Source: Kineosporiaceae bacterium SCSIO 59966
GTDB taxonomy: Bacteria > Actinomycetota > Actinomycetes > Actinomycetales > SCSIO-59966
Reading direction: 5' to 3'
DNA: 64,000 nt
Assembly: GCA_020881835.1 (NCBI GenBank)
Contig: CP052876.1
Location: 744,001-808,000 of the forward strand
Part shown: positions 51,666-64,000 of the stretch, piece by piece
Layout of the letters: each line of letters begins with the position of its first letter
How positions within the stretch are numbered: the first letter of the stretch is position 1
Made by a program: the position numbers and the translations under genes
The notes under the pieces: generated by a model
Told to the model about the DNA's origin: nothing
Databases searched by the model: none
Seen by the model: only the letters and a program-made list of their open reading frames with translations

Positions 51666-53393
51666 ATGGACGCGGAGCAGATCGAGGCCGGACGACGTCG
51701 CTGGCAGGAGCGGTACGACGCCGCGCTGGCGAGCGGAAAGGTCCGGGACGCGGACTTCACCACGCTGTCGGGGACGGACGTCGACCCGGTCTACGGGCCG
51801 CCGGAGGGTGCGAGCGACCCGCGGATGGACCGGATCGGCTGGCCCGGGGAGTTCCCGTTCACCCGCGGCCTGTACGCCACCGGCTACCGCGGTCGCACCT
51901 GGACCATCCGGCAGTTCGCCGGGTTCGGCAACGCGCGGCAGACCAACGAGCGCTACCGGATGATCCTCGAGCGCGGCGGTGGCGGCCTGTCCGTGGCCTT
52001 CGACATGCCGACCCTCATGGGCCGCGACTCCGACGACCCGCGCAGTCTCGGCGAGGTCGGGCACTGCGGCGTCGCGGTCGACAGCGCGGCGGACATGGAC
52101 GTGCTGTTCGACGGCATCCCGCTCGGGGACGTCACCACGTCGATGACGATCTCCGGGCCCGCCGTCCCCGTGTTCTGCATGTACCTGGTCGCCGCCGAGC
52201 GGCAGGGTGTCGACATCCGCACCCTCAACGGCACCCTGCAGACGGACATCTTCAAGGAGTACATCGCGCAGAAGGAGTGGCTGTTCCCGCCGGAGCCGCA
52301 CCTGCGTCTCATCGGCGACCTGATGGAGTACTGCGCGGCCAACATCCCCGCGTACAAGCCGCTCTCGGTGTCCGGCTACCACATCCGCGAGGCCGGCTCC
52401 ACGGCGGCCCAGGAGCTGGCGTACACGCTCGCCGACGGCTTCGCCTACGTGGAGCTCGGGCTCTCGCGCGGCATGGACGTCGACGTGTTCGCCCCCGGAC
52501 TGTCCTTCTTCTTCGACGCGCACGTCGACTTCTTCGAGGAGATCGCGAAGTTCCGTGCGGCCCGGCGCATCTGGGCCCGCTGGCTGCGAGACGTCTACGG
52601 CGCCAGGACCGACAAGGCGCAGTGGCTGCGCTTCCACACCCAGACGGCCGGTGTGTCACTCACCGCCCAGCAGCCGATGAACAACGTCGTCCGGACGGCG
52701 GTGGAGGCGCTCGCCGCCGTTCTCGGCGGCACGAACTCGTTGCACACCAACGCTCTTGACGAGACCCTCGCCCTGCCGACCGAGGAGTCGGCGGAGGTCG
52801 CGCTGCGGACCCAGCAGGTGCTGATGGAGGAGACCGGTGTCACGAACGTCGCCGACCCTCTCGGCGGGTCCTGGTACGTCGAGGCGCTCACGGACCGGCT
52901 CGAGGCCGAGGCCGAGCGCATCTTCGAGCGAATCCGCCGGATGGGGGAGCAGGGCCGGACGCCGAACGCCGACGGGGTCGTGGAGCACGAGATCGGGCCG
53001 ATGACGTCCGGGATCCTGCGCGGCATCGAGGACGGCTGGTTCACCGGCGAGATCGCCGACGCGGCCTTCGCCTACCAGACCGCGCTGGAGAAGGGCGACA
53101 AGAAGATCGTCGGGGTCAACTGCCACACGCAGACGACGGCTCGCGAGCTGGAGATCCTGCGCGTCAGTCACGAGGTCGAGCGCGAGCAGGTCCGGGTGCT
53201 GGCGCAGCGCCGGCAGGCTCGCGACGACGCAGCGGCGCGCGCCGCGGTGCGCCGCATGGTCGAGGTGGCCCGCACCGACGGCAACCTCGTCGAGCCGATG
53301 CTGGAGGCCGTGCGGGCCGAGGCCACCCTCGGTGAGATCTGCGGGGCGCTGCAGCAGGAGTGGGGCGGGTACACCGAGCCGGCCCGGTTCTGA
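51666..53393 (+). CDS. icmA: Acyl-CoA mutase large subunit with isobutyryl-CoA mutase-type active site
   Basis: This is a 575-residue TIM-barrel large subunit of the B12-dependent mutase family, with no C-terminal cobalamin domain (no DxHxxG), so a separate small B12 subunit is expected elsewhere. It shows GLSVAFDMPTLMGRDSDDPRS cut at its key residues, TSMTISGPAVPVF, FHTQTAGVSLTAQQPMNN and NSLHTNALDETLALPTE. The two specificity positions are Phe84 (in RQFAGF) and Gln202 (in YIAQKEW). In methylmalonyl-CoA mutase these are Tyr and Arg; Phe plus Gln is the isobutyryl-CoA mutase pair (Phe80, Gln198). Automatic pipelines would label it methylmalonyl-CoA mutase. It follows the MarR gene by nine bases. 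Confidence 0.85.
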   Translation: MDAEQIEAGRRRWQERYDAALASGKVRDADFTTLSGTDVDPVYGPPEGASDPRMDRIGWPGEFPFTRGLYATGYRGRTWTIRQFAGFGNARQTNERYRMILERGGGGLSVAFDMPTLMGRDSDDPRSLGEVGHCGVAVDSAADMDVLFDGIPLGDVTTSMTISGPAVPVFCMYLVAAERQGVDIRTLNGTLQTDIFKEYIAQKEWLFPPEPHLRLIGDLMEYCAANIPAYKPLSVSGYHIREAGSTAAQELAYTLADGFAYVELGLSRGMDVDVFAPGLSFFFDAHVDFFEEIAKFRAARRIWARWLRDVYGARTDKAQWLRFHTQTAGVSLTAQQPMNNVVRTAVEALAAVLGGTNSLHTNALDETLALPTEESAEVALRTQQVLMEETGVTNVADPLGGSWYVEALTDRLEAEAERIFERIRRMGEQGRTPNADGVVEHEIGPMTSGILRGIEDGWFTGEIADAAFAYQTALEKGDKKIVGVNCHTQTTARELEILRVSHEVEREQVRVLAQRRQARDDAAARAAVRRMVEVARTDGNLVEPMLEAVRAEATLGEICGALQQEWGGYTEPARF

Positions 53394-53425
53394 GCCCTCA
53401 CGGAGCATCGGAGCCCTCACGGAGC
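53392..53425 (+). repeat. 15-base direct duplication next to the mutase stop codon
   Basis: GAGCCCTCACGGAGC is present at 53392-53406 and 53411-53425, 19 bases apart. The first copy begins with the GA of the TGA stop. The second reaches into the end of the convergent cupin gene. Confidence 0.85.
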
Positions 53426-53887
53426 CGTGGTACCCGCGCGGCCGTAGGCGTCGCTGAGCCGGACGACGTCCTCGCGCCAGCCCGGCGCCGCGGTCGAGCA
53501 CTCGGCCACGACGAGCTCGGTCGTCGCCGCCACCCGGTGCACCACCCCAGCCGGGACGTGCACGGTGTCGCCGGCGCGGACCACCACGGCCTCCAGGCGC
53601 TCGGCGTCCGGGCCGTGCTCGACGACTCCCTGGCCGGAGACGACGTAGAGGGTCTCGTCCTTCTCCCGGTGGAACTGGCAGGACAGGCAGTGACCGGCGT
53701 GCACGGTGATGAGCTTGCCGGCGTAGCACCCGTCGACCAGAGCGAAGAGCACCTCGTGCCCCCACGGCTTGGGCTGTGTCCCCGCCCGGCCGAAGACCGC
53801 CGCCCGTCTCGCGGGTGCCGCCGGGCTCGCCTGGGCTGCCTCTGTCAGCTGGGTCACCGGTGCCTGCCGGTCCGTCGTCGTGCCCAC
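53417..53887 (-). CDS. Cupin-domain protein
   Basis: This is a 156-residue protein. The cupin core (about 40-130) contains KPWGHEVLFALVDGCYAGKLITV, then HREKDETLYVVSGQGVVEHG and GDTVHVPAGVVHRVAA. The His and Glu residues of the two cupin motifs (H-x-E/D-x-E and G-x-x-x-H) are present. The pattern is like mannose-6-phosphate isomerase or sugar-nucleotide epimerase-type cupins, but no enzyme can be named. The N-terminal 30 residues are Ala/Thr rich. GTG 53887 follows GGAGG. It is convergent with the mutase gene. Confidence 0.82.
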   Translation of the reverse strand: MGTTTDRQAPVTQLTEAAQASPAAPARRAAVFGRAGTQPKPWGHEVLFALVDGCYAGKLITVHAGHCLSCQFHREKDETLYVVSGQGVVEHGPDAERLEAVVVRAGDTVHVPAGVVHRVAATTELVVAECSTAAPGWREDVVRLSDAYGRAGTTAP

Positions 53888-54040
53888 CCTGGTGCCTCCG
53901 TCTCGTCCGGTCCGGGACGTCTGCCCCGTCCTCGCCGACGGTAGGTGGGGCGGCGTCCGGCCGTGGCGGAAACGTCAGACTCACCGGTGCACCCCGGCCA
54001 CGGTCTGACGAGTCGTGCCCGTGCCCTCACTGTCCGTCGC

Positions 54041-54112
54041 CGTGGTTCGCCGTGGTTCGCCGTCCCGGGTCACGGCGTCCGACCGCGGCGTCCGACCGCC
54101 GCGTCCGACCGC
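54041..54112. repeat. Two short tandem repeats in the intergenic gap 53888-54187
   Basis: CGTGGTTCGC is present twice (54041-54060), and GGCGTCCGACCGC three times (54074-54112, one mismatch in the third). The 300-base gap between the cupin start and the next gene has no visible gene; its end carries CCGAGGAGCAG, the ribosome site of the gene at 54188. Confidence 0.85.
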
Positions 54113-54187
54113 GGCGCGCCGGCCTGGTGACGCCCACCTATCCTGATCGTCGGCCCGACCCGAGCCCGACCCCGAGGAGCAGCACCC

Positions 54188-54856
54188 GTGCAACGCGTCC
54201 TGCTGGCCGTGCTGGCCGGGCTGCTCGCGCTGGCCGGGGTCGCCGTGCTCGCGGTCGGTATCGCCCAGCGCACCGTGTGGCTGCCTGAGGACGAGGTGAG
54301 CGCCACCGCGACGCTGCCCTCCGACGTCCCGCTGGCCGTCACCGAGCCGGGCGTGCTGGAGATGCGCGAGGGCCCGGTGACGGTGACGGTCACGGCCGGT
54401 GAGAACGACACCCCGGTCGTCCTCGCCGTCGGCCGCACCGCGGACGTCGAGGCGTGGGTGGACGGCGCCGCCCACGCCAGGATCGGCGGTCTGCAGACGC
54501 CGGAGAGGCTCGCCGTCCGGACCGTGGACGGCGAGACGGAGGTGCCGGACCCCGGCACCACCTCCGACCTGTGGACCGAGCAGGAGGTCGGGACCGGTGG
54601 TGCGACGTTCGTCTACGACCCGCCGCCGGGCAGCTGGGCCCTGCTCGCCGCCACGAACGGCACCGTCCCCGGCCCCGCACGGCTCACGCTGACGTGGCCG
54701 CGGGAGGTCACTACGCCGTGGTCGGTCCCGCTCATCGCCCTCGGCGGCGTCCTGCTGGGGACCGGGGGCGCCGCGCTGGCCTGGATGTGGGTGCGCGGCG
54801 AGCTGTCCCCGGTGCGTGCCGGCCGCCCCCGCCACGACCGGCAGGTGCAGCGGTGA
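54188..54856 (+). CDS. Membrane-anchored extracytoplasmic protein
   Basis: This is a 222-residue protein with an N-terminal hydrophobic helix (about 4-26), a beta-rich external domain (about 30-175) and a second helix at about 180-203 (WSVPLIALGGVLLGTGGAAL). The C-terminus is basic and cytoplasmic. The external part has an immunoglobulin-like strand pattern but no named motif. It overlaps the following lipoprotein gene by four bases, so the two probably form a complex or share a path. The function is unknown. Confidence 0.75.
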   Translation: MQRVLLAVLAGLLALAGVAVLAVGIAQRTVWLPEDEVSATATLPSDVPLAVTEPGVLEMREGPVTVTVTAGENDTPVVLAVGRTADVEAWVDGAAHARIGGLQTPERLAVRTVDGETEVPDPGTTSDLWTEQEVGTGGATFVYDPPPGSWALLAATNGTVPGPARLTLTWPREVTTPWSVPLIALGGVLLGTGGAALAWMWVRGELSPVRAGRPRHDRQVQR

Positions 54857-55845
54857 GCCGCCCCGTGCTTCGCGCTGCGGCGGCCGGGCTGGCCGCCGGC
54901 GCGCTGCTCGCCGGCTGCGCGCAGGAGCCCCTGCCCGAGCCGCGCCCGGTCGAGGTGACCGAGCCGGTGCCCGTCGTCGACGACGGGCAGGCCGTCATGG
55001 TGCGCGAGCGGGTGCTCGACGTCGTCGCCTCCGGGGACGAGGCCCTGGACGCCGCGCCGCTGGAGTCCCGGGTGACCGGTCCGGCGCTCGAGGTGCGCAC
55101 CGCCCGGTACACGCTGCGCCGTCAGCTCGAGGACCGCCCGGAGCTGCCCGACCTCGGCGGAGAGCTGCTGCTCACGGCCGCACCCGAGGCCGACGGGTGG
55201 CCGCGGTGGTTCCTCACCGCCTCGCGTCCGGCGCCGGACGCCGCCCCACAGCTCCAGGTGCTCACCCAGGAGTCCCCGCGGGAGATGTACCGGTTGACCG
55301 CCTGGGTGACGATGCTGCCGGGCACGACCCTGCCCGAGCTGCCGTCCGGCGAGCCGGTGCAGGCCCTCGACCCGGCCGAGCAGAGCGGCCTGGTGGCCGC
55401 TCCGGCGCAGGTCGTCGCACGCTACGCCGACGCCCTCGCCCTCGGCGACGACAGCGACCACGCGGAGTTCTTCGCCGACGACGTCCTGCGCGCCCAGGTG
55501 GTCGCCGAGCAGGAGGCCGAGCGGGAGGCGGTGAGCGAGTTCTTCGACTACGACGTCGCGCACACCCCCCGCGAGGGGCAGGTGTGGGCCCTGCGCACCA
55601 GCGACGGGGGCGCCGTCGTCCTCGGGGCGATCGAGAGCAGGCGCGCCTTCGCCGTCACCGCCGAGGGCGCCCGGCTCCCGCTGCCGGAGGACCTCGCCGT
55701 GCTCGCCGGCACCGAGGAGGCCACCGAGGCGGCGACGGTCACCTCGTTGCAGATGGTCGCCTTCGCCGTCCCGCCCGAGGGCTCGTCGGAGCCGGTGACG
55801 GTGCTCGGCGGTGAGCGCGCCGTCCTCGCCGCGACCGCCACCTGA
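54853..55845 (+). CDS. Lipoprotein of unknown function
   Basis: This is a 330-residue protein. The signal peptide ends in a lipobox GALLAGCAQEP, with the lipidated Cys at about residue 23. The mature part has a proline-rich start and two alpha/beta halves, each with a beta-meander region (for example YTLRRQLEDRPELPDLG and VWALRTSDGGAVVLGAIESRRAFAV). It is likely anchored outside the membrane, and pairs with the preceding membrane protein by a four-base overlap. No known family is recognised. The stop codon lies in a 19-base duplication. Confidence 0.77.
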   Translation: MSRPVLRAAAAGLAAGALLAGCAQEPLPEPRPVEVTEPVPVVDDGQAVMVRERVLDVVASGDEALDAAPLESRVTGPALEVRTARYTLRRQLEDRPELPDLGGELLLTAAPEADGWPRWFLTASRPAPDAAPQLQVLTQESPREMYRLTAWVTMLPGTTLPELPSGEPVQALDPAEQSGLVAAPAQVVARYADALALGDDSDHAEFFADDVLRAQVVAEQEAEREAVSEFFDYDVAHTPREGQVWALRTSDGGAVVLGAIESRRAFAVTAEGARLPLPEDLAVLAGTEEATEAATVTSLQMVAFAVPPEGSSEPVTVLGGERAVLAATAT

Positions 55846-55880
55846 CCCCCACCGTCCCGCGTGACCCCCACCGTCCCGCG
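55843..55880 (+). repeat. 19-base perfect tandem duplication including the stop codon
   Basis: TGACCCCCACCGTCCCGCG is present twice head to tail (55843-55861 and 55862-55880). The first TGA is the stop of the lipoprotein gene. Confidence 0.92.
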
Positions 55881-55934
55881 CCGAACCGCACCGACCACAC
55901 TGCAGAACCGGACCCGAGGAGAGGACCTCCCCCG

Positions 55935-56858
55935 ATGACCCAGCCCCCCAGCCAGCCCGGACCGCGCCTGGACCTGCGTGGCGCCGTCGACCTGTCCCGC
56001 CTCAGCCAGCAGGCGCCGTCGTCGGGTTCCGGCGGCGGCGGGCGGTTCGTCCGCGACGTCACCGAGGCCGACTTCGCCGACGTCGTCCAGCTGTCGATGA
56101 CCGTGCCGGTCGTCGTCGACCTGTGGGCCACCTGGTGCGGCCCGTGCCGTCAGCTGTCCCCGGTGCTCGAGCGGCTGGCCGAGGAGTACGGCGGCCGGTT
56201 CCTGCTGGCCAAGGTGGACGTCGACGCCAACCCGCAGATCTCCCAGGCGTTCCAGGTGCAGTCCATCCCCACCGTCGTGGCCATCCTGCGCGGCCAGCCC
56301 GTCCCGCTGTTCCAGGGAGCCGTGCCGGAGCCGCAGGTGCGCCAGGTCCTCGACGAGCTGCTGCGGGTCGCCGCGGAGAACGGCGTGACCGGCACCCTGG
56401 ACGGCACCGAGCAGGCCGGTGAGGCCGACGACCAGCCGGCGCCGCTGCCCCCGCTGCACCAGGAGGCGTACGACGCCATCCAGCGTGGCGACCTGGAGGC
56501 TGCGGCGGACGCCTACCGCCGGGCGCTCGCCGAGAGCCCGGCGGACGCCGACGCCCGGGCGGGCCTCGCTCAGGTCGAGCTGATGGCCCGGACCCGGGAC
56601 CTGGACCCCGAGGCCACCCGCAGGGCCGCTGCGGACGACCCGACGGACGTCGAGGCCGGCATGCGCTGCGCCGACCTCGACGTGCTCGGCGGCCACGTCG
56701 AGGACGCGTTCACCCGGCTCGTCGACCTCGTCCGGATCACCTCCGGTGAGGAGCGGGAGACCGTCCGCCGGCGGATGCTCGACCTGTTCGAGGTCGTCGG
56801 CCCGGACGACGAGCGGGTGCTCGCCGCCCGCAGGGCGCTGGCCAACGCCCTGTTCTGA
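55935..56858 (+). CDS. cnoX: CnoX-like thioredoxin-TPR protein
   Basis: This is a 307-residue protein. A disordered Pro/Gly-rich start (1-35) leads to a thioredoxin domain (about 40-150) with WATWCGPCRQ (Cys68, Cys71) and cis-Pro in QSIPTVVAIL. A C-terminal TPR region follows (about 175-307) with YDAIQRGDLEAAADAYRRALAESPAD and ADDPTDVEAGMRCADLDVLGG. It resembles CnoX/YbbN chaperedoxins, which hold stress-damaged proteins and, in actinobacteria, often keep the full CGPC. GAGGAGAGGACC precedes the ATG. A TPP riboswitch begins directly after it. Confidence 0.9.
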   Translation: MTQPPSQPGPRLDLRGAVDLSRLSQQAPSSGSGGGGRFVRDVTEADFADVVQLSMTVPVVVDLWATWCGPCRQLSPVLERLAEEYGGRFLLAKVDVDANPQISQAFQVQSIPTVVAILRGQPVPLFQGAVPEPQVRQVLDELLRVAAENGVTGTLDGTEQAGEADDQPAPLPPLHQEAYDAIQRGDLEAAADAYRRALAESPADADARAGLAQVELMARTRDLDPEATRRAAADDPTDVEAGMRCADLDVLGGHVEDAFTRLVDLVRITSGEERETVRRRMLDLFEVVGPDDERVLAARRALANALF

Positions 56859-56903
56859 CCTCTTCACGACCCACCCGCCCGCCTGCTACGTTTGTCGCAA
56901 TTC

Positions 56904-56997
56904 CACCGCGGGAGTCCGAGGCATCGGGCTGAGAGGGAGCTGGAGCCGCTCCGACCGCTGAACCTGATCCGGGTCATGCCGGCGAAGGAAGTGAGGA
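56904..56997 (+). promoter_or_regulatory. TPP (thiamine pyrophosphate) riboswitch
   Basis: The two conserved cores are present: GGGCTGAGAGGG (56926-56937) and AACCTGATCC plus GGGTCATGCCGGCGAAGGAA (56961-56990), separated by a GC-rich stem. The 3' end runs into GAAGTGAGGAGCGAC, the ribosome site of thiE, so TPP binding is expected to hide that site or end transcription. A -10-like TACGTT lies at about 56887. It controls the whole thi operon. Confidence 0.95.
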
Positions 56998-57002
56998 GCG
57001 AC

Positions 57003-57610
57003 GTGCTACCCCGCATCCACTGCATCACCGACTTCCCGTCGTACGACGCCCTGGCGCTGACCGTGCTGGAGGCGGTCGTCCAGGCCGGCGTGGACGCCGT
57101 CCAGGTCCGGGCCAAGTCGCTGCCCGACCGCGAGGTCCTGGCCTTCACCCGGGCGCTCGTGGACCGTCTCGCCGGGACGCCGGCCACGGTGATCGTCAAC
57201 GACCGGCTCGACATCGCCCTGGCCGCGGGGGCGCACGGCGTCCACCTCGGGCTCGACGACCTCCCCGTCGCGGAAGCCAGGCGTCTCGCCCCACCAGGCT
57301 TCCTCGTCGGCGGGACCTGCCGGCACGCGCGGCACGCCGAGGACGCCAGGGCGCAGGGCGCCGACTACGCCGGCGTCGGACCAGTCCACCGCACCACCAC
57401 GAAGACGGGCCTGCCGGCCCCGATCGGCCTGGACGCCCTGCGTGAGGCTGCCGGCGTCCTGCCCGCGATCGCCGTCTCCGGCATCACCGCCGAGCGCGTC
57501 CCCGAGGTGATGGCCGCCGGCGCCTACGGCGTCGCCGTCGCCTCAGCCATCTGCCGGTCCCCCCGGCCCGAGCTCGCCGCCAGGGGGCTCGTCGACGCCG
57601 TCGCACGCGG

Positions 57611-57614
<4 letters not shown>
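57003..57614 (+). CDS. thiE: Thiamine-phosphate synthase
   Basis: This is a 203-residue ThiE. It has the key residues: VQVRAKSLPDRE, VIVNDRLDIALAAGAHGVHLGLDDLP cut at the NDR and HLGLDD motifs, and GPVHRTTTKTG, the pyrophosphate-binding Thr/Lys loop. It joins HMP-pyrophosphate and thiazole phosphate to thiamine phosphate. It is the first gene after the TPP riboswitch. GTG 57003 is preferred over GTG 56991 because of AGGAG at the right place. It overlaps thiO by four bases. A second, more degenerate copy lies downstream at 59732. Confidence 0.92.
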
Positions 57615-62873
<5,259 letters not shown>

Positions 62874-62904
62874 GGGCCCGCCCCGTGCGCCCTGCGGTAG
62901 CGTG

Positions 62905-63080
62905 GGCAGCGCCAGTCGTGCTCCACGAGGTGGAGTCAGGGAACCCGGTGGGAGTCCGGGACTGACGCGCAGCGGTGAGGGTGACGGGCGGGGCACGCCG
63001 GCCGACGGCAGCCACTGGAGTCCACTCCGGGAAGGCGCCCCGCTCCGGTCGATCCCGAGTCCGAAGACCTGCTGGCCCTA
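62905..63080 (+). promoter_or_regulatory. Cobalamin riboswitch
   Basis: The aptamer core is visible: GGGAACCCGGTGGGAGTCC followed by GGGACTGACGCGCAGCGG, then GCAGCCACTGG (B12-box-like), CCGGGAAGGCG, and GATCCCGAGTCCGAAGACCTGC. GCCAG (62911-62915) pairs with CTGGC near 63072-63076 to close it. A -10-like TAGCGT lies at 62898-62903. Hairpins between 63080 and 63147 would form the expression platform before the CobG-like start. Confidence 0.92.
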
Positions 63081-63147
63081 GCGGTGACCGCCGCCAGGTC
63101 AGGAGCGGGCCCCGCGACAGGGCCCATGACCAGATGAGGTACCGAGC

Positions 63148-63993
63148 GTGCCAGTCGTCCGAGACCGACGAGATCGTTGCCCCGGCGCGGTGCGGCCGTG
63201 GCCCGCCGAGGACGGCCTGCTCGTGCGGCTTCGGCTGATCGGTGGCCACCTGCGGTCCAGGCAGCTCGAGGAGCTCGTCGGCGTTGCCCGACGGTACGGC
63301 GACGGCTACGTCCACGTGACCTCTCGCGCCAACCTCCAGGTCCGGGGGCTGCCGGGCGCAGACGGCCACCTCGACCCGACGGCGCTGACGGCCCTGGAGG
63401 CGACCGGGCTGCTGCCCACCCGGACGCACGAGCTGGTGCGCAACGTGATGGCGTCCCCGCAGACCGGGTGTACCGGCGGCCGCGCCGACGTGCGACCGGT
63501 CGCTGGAGAGCTGGACGACCTGCTCTGCTCCGAGCCACGGGTGGCCGGGCTGCCGGGACGGTTCCTGTTCGTCCTGGACGACGGCCGAGGCGACCTGTGC
63601 GACCGGCCCTGCGACCTCGGTCTCGTCGCCCTGGACGCCGCGACGGCCCAGCTGCGGGTCGGCCCGGCATGGGGGCCGGTGGTGGGGTTGCGCGATGCCG
63701 CTCGCGCCCTGGTGGCCCTCGCCGTCCGGTTCATCGACGTGCGCGGCGAGCTGTCGAGCGCGCCGTGGCACGTGGCCGAGCTCGACCGCCCGCTCACCGA
63801 CGAGCAGCAGCCCGACCCTCGGCTGCCGCCGCCGGCGGCCCCGCTGCCGTTCGGTGACGTCCCGGGGGGCCGCCATGTCGCGGTCCCGCCGTCCGGGCTC
63901 GACCACGCCGCCGTCACCGAGCTGACGTCGGGCACCGATCACCTCGTCGTCACCCCGTGGCGCGGGGTACTGGTCCCGGAGAACGACCGGTGA
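63148..63993 (+). CDS. cobG: CobG-like precorrin-3B synthase, ending before the C-terminal cluster region
   Basis: This is a 281-residue nitrite/sulfite reductase-like protein. It begins CPGAVRPWPAEDGLLVRLRL, with a ferredoxin-like half domain, then VHVTSRANLQVRGLPG, HELVRNVMASPQTGC, PGRFLFVLDDGRGDL, and a second half domain ending DHLVVTPWRGVLVP. This is the CobG plan, but proteins of this family run to about 360 residues or more and end with Cys motifs (C-x-G...C and SGCxRxCG) for the [4Fe-4S]-haem centre. Here TGA follows at 63991, seven bases before the window end. It may be a frameshift, a split gene or a short variant. The cobalamin riboswitch upstream fits its pathway. Confidence 0.8.
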   Translation: MPVVRDRRDRCPGAVRPWPAEDGLLVRLRLIGGHLRSRQLEELVGVARRYGDGYVHVTSRANLQVRGLPGADGHLDPTALTALEATGLLPTRTHELVRNVMASPQTGCTGGRADVRPVAGELDDLLCSEPRVAGLPGRFLFVLDDGRGDLCDRPCDLGLVALDAATAQLRVGPAWGPVVGLRDAARALVALAVRFIDVRGELSSAPWHVAELDRPLTDEQQPDPRLPPPAAPLPFGDVPGGRHVAVPPSGLDHAAVTELTSGTDHLVVTPWRGVLVPENDR

Positions 63994-64000
63994 GACAGCC

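Overview
The window is a very GC-rich actinobacterial chromosome segment. The markers are MtrAB-LpqB, a WhiB1-type regulator beside a PdtaS-type kinase, a SigF/SigB-type sigma factor with its RsbW-like partner, an Rv3235-like protein, SecA without a C-terminal zinc motif, abundant GTG starts and many 4-base GTGA/ATGA overlaps. The gene order resembles Micrococcales/Kineosporiales-type Actinomycetes, but no rRNA or tRNA is present, so the genus cannot be fixed. No phage, insertion sequence or CRISPR locus is visible; it reads as core chromosome with a few accessory genes.

Layout. 1-7.2 kb: an RDD protein, a SpoIIM-type membrane protein, and a tightly overlapping minus-strand operon (membrane protein, DUF4129, DUF4350, MoxR ATPase, DUF58). 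7.3-14 kb: mtrA-mtrB-lpqB, comF, the long ribosome hibernation factor hpf, and a LuxR-type response regulator. 14-20.6 kb: a YcaQ-like winged-helix protein, a double GNAT protein, secA, an Rv3235-like protein and a LysM protein. 21-29 kb: small regulators, an SAF-domain/TadZ-like pair, a HAD protein, a wax ester synthase/DGAT-like protein, a DUF6912 protein, pruA and a DUF2505 protein. 29-37 kb: tryptophan 2,3-dioxygenase, the giant NAD-glutamate dehydrogenase, pdtaS, whiB1. 37-44 kb: small membrane protein, sigma factor/anti-sigma pair, GNAT, and an orphan FHA-FtsK/EccC-like ATPase. 44-54 kb: methylmalonyl-CoA epimerase, thiolase, meaB, several small genes, a secreted beta-propeller protein, and a MarR regulator next to an acyl-CoA mutase whose active-site signature is of the isobutyryl-CoA type. 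54-57 kb: envelope proteins and a CnoX-like thioredoxin-TPR protein. 57-63 kb: a TPP riboswitch followed by thiE-thiO-thiS-thiG-thiE/tenI-thiD-thiC. 62.9-64 kb: a cobalamin riboswitch and a CobG-like gene that lacks the usual C-terminal cluster region inside the window.

Pathway links. The thi operon makes thiazole (ThiO, ThiS, ThiG), pyrimidine (ThiC, ThiD) and thiamine phosphate (ThiE) under TPP control. Mce, MeaB, the mutase and the cobalamin-controlled CobG gene form a B12/acyl-CoA rearrangement theme. PruA, GDH and tryptophan dioxygenase are amino-acid catabolic enzymes.

The most unusual structure is an intergenic repeat system. A ~24-bp element is found nine times, in both orientations, at five intergenic loci. 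At three of these it sits beside a ~60-bp imperfect palindrome with 12-13-bp inverted ends and an inner GGCGC-R-ACACGCC hairpin. Other noteworthy signals are a CRP-like site plus a terminator-like hairpin with five Ts in the whiB1 leader, several leaderless promoters (TANNNT 6-8 bases before the start codon), repeated short tandem duplications that include stop codons, and several enzymes with altered catalytic residues. Coordinates of short sites were read by eye and may be off by a base.
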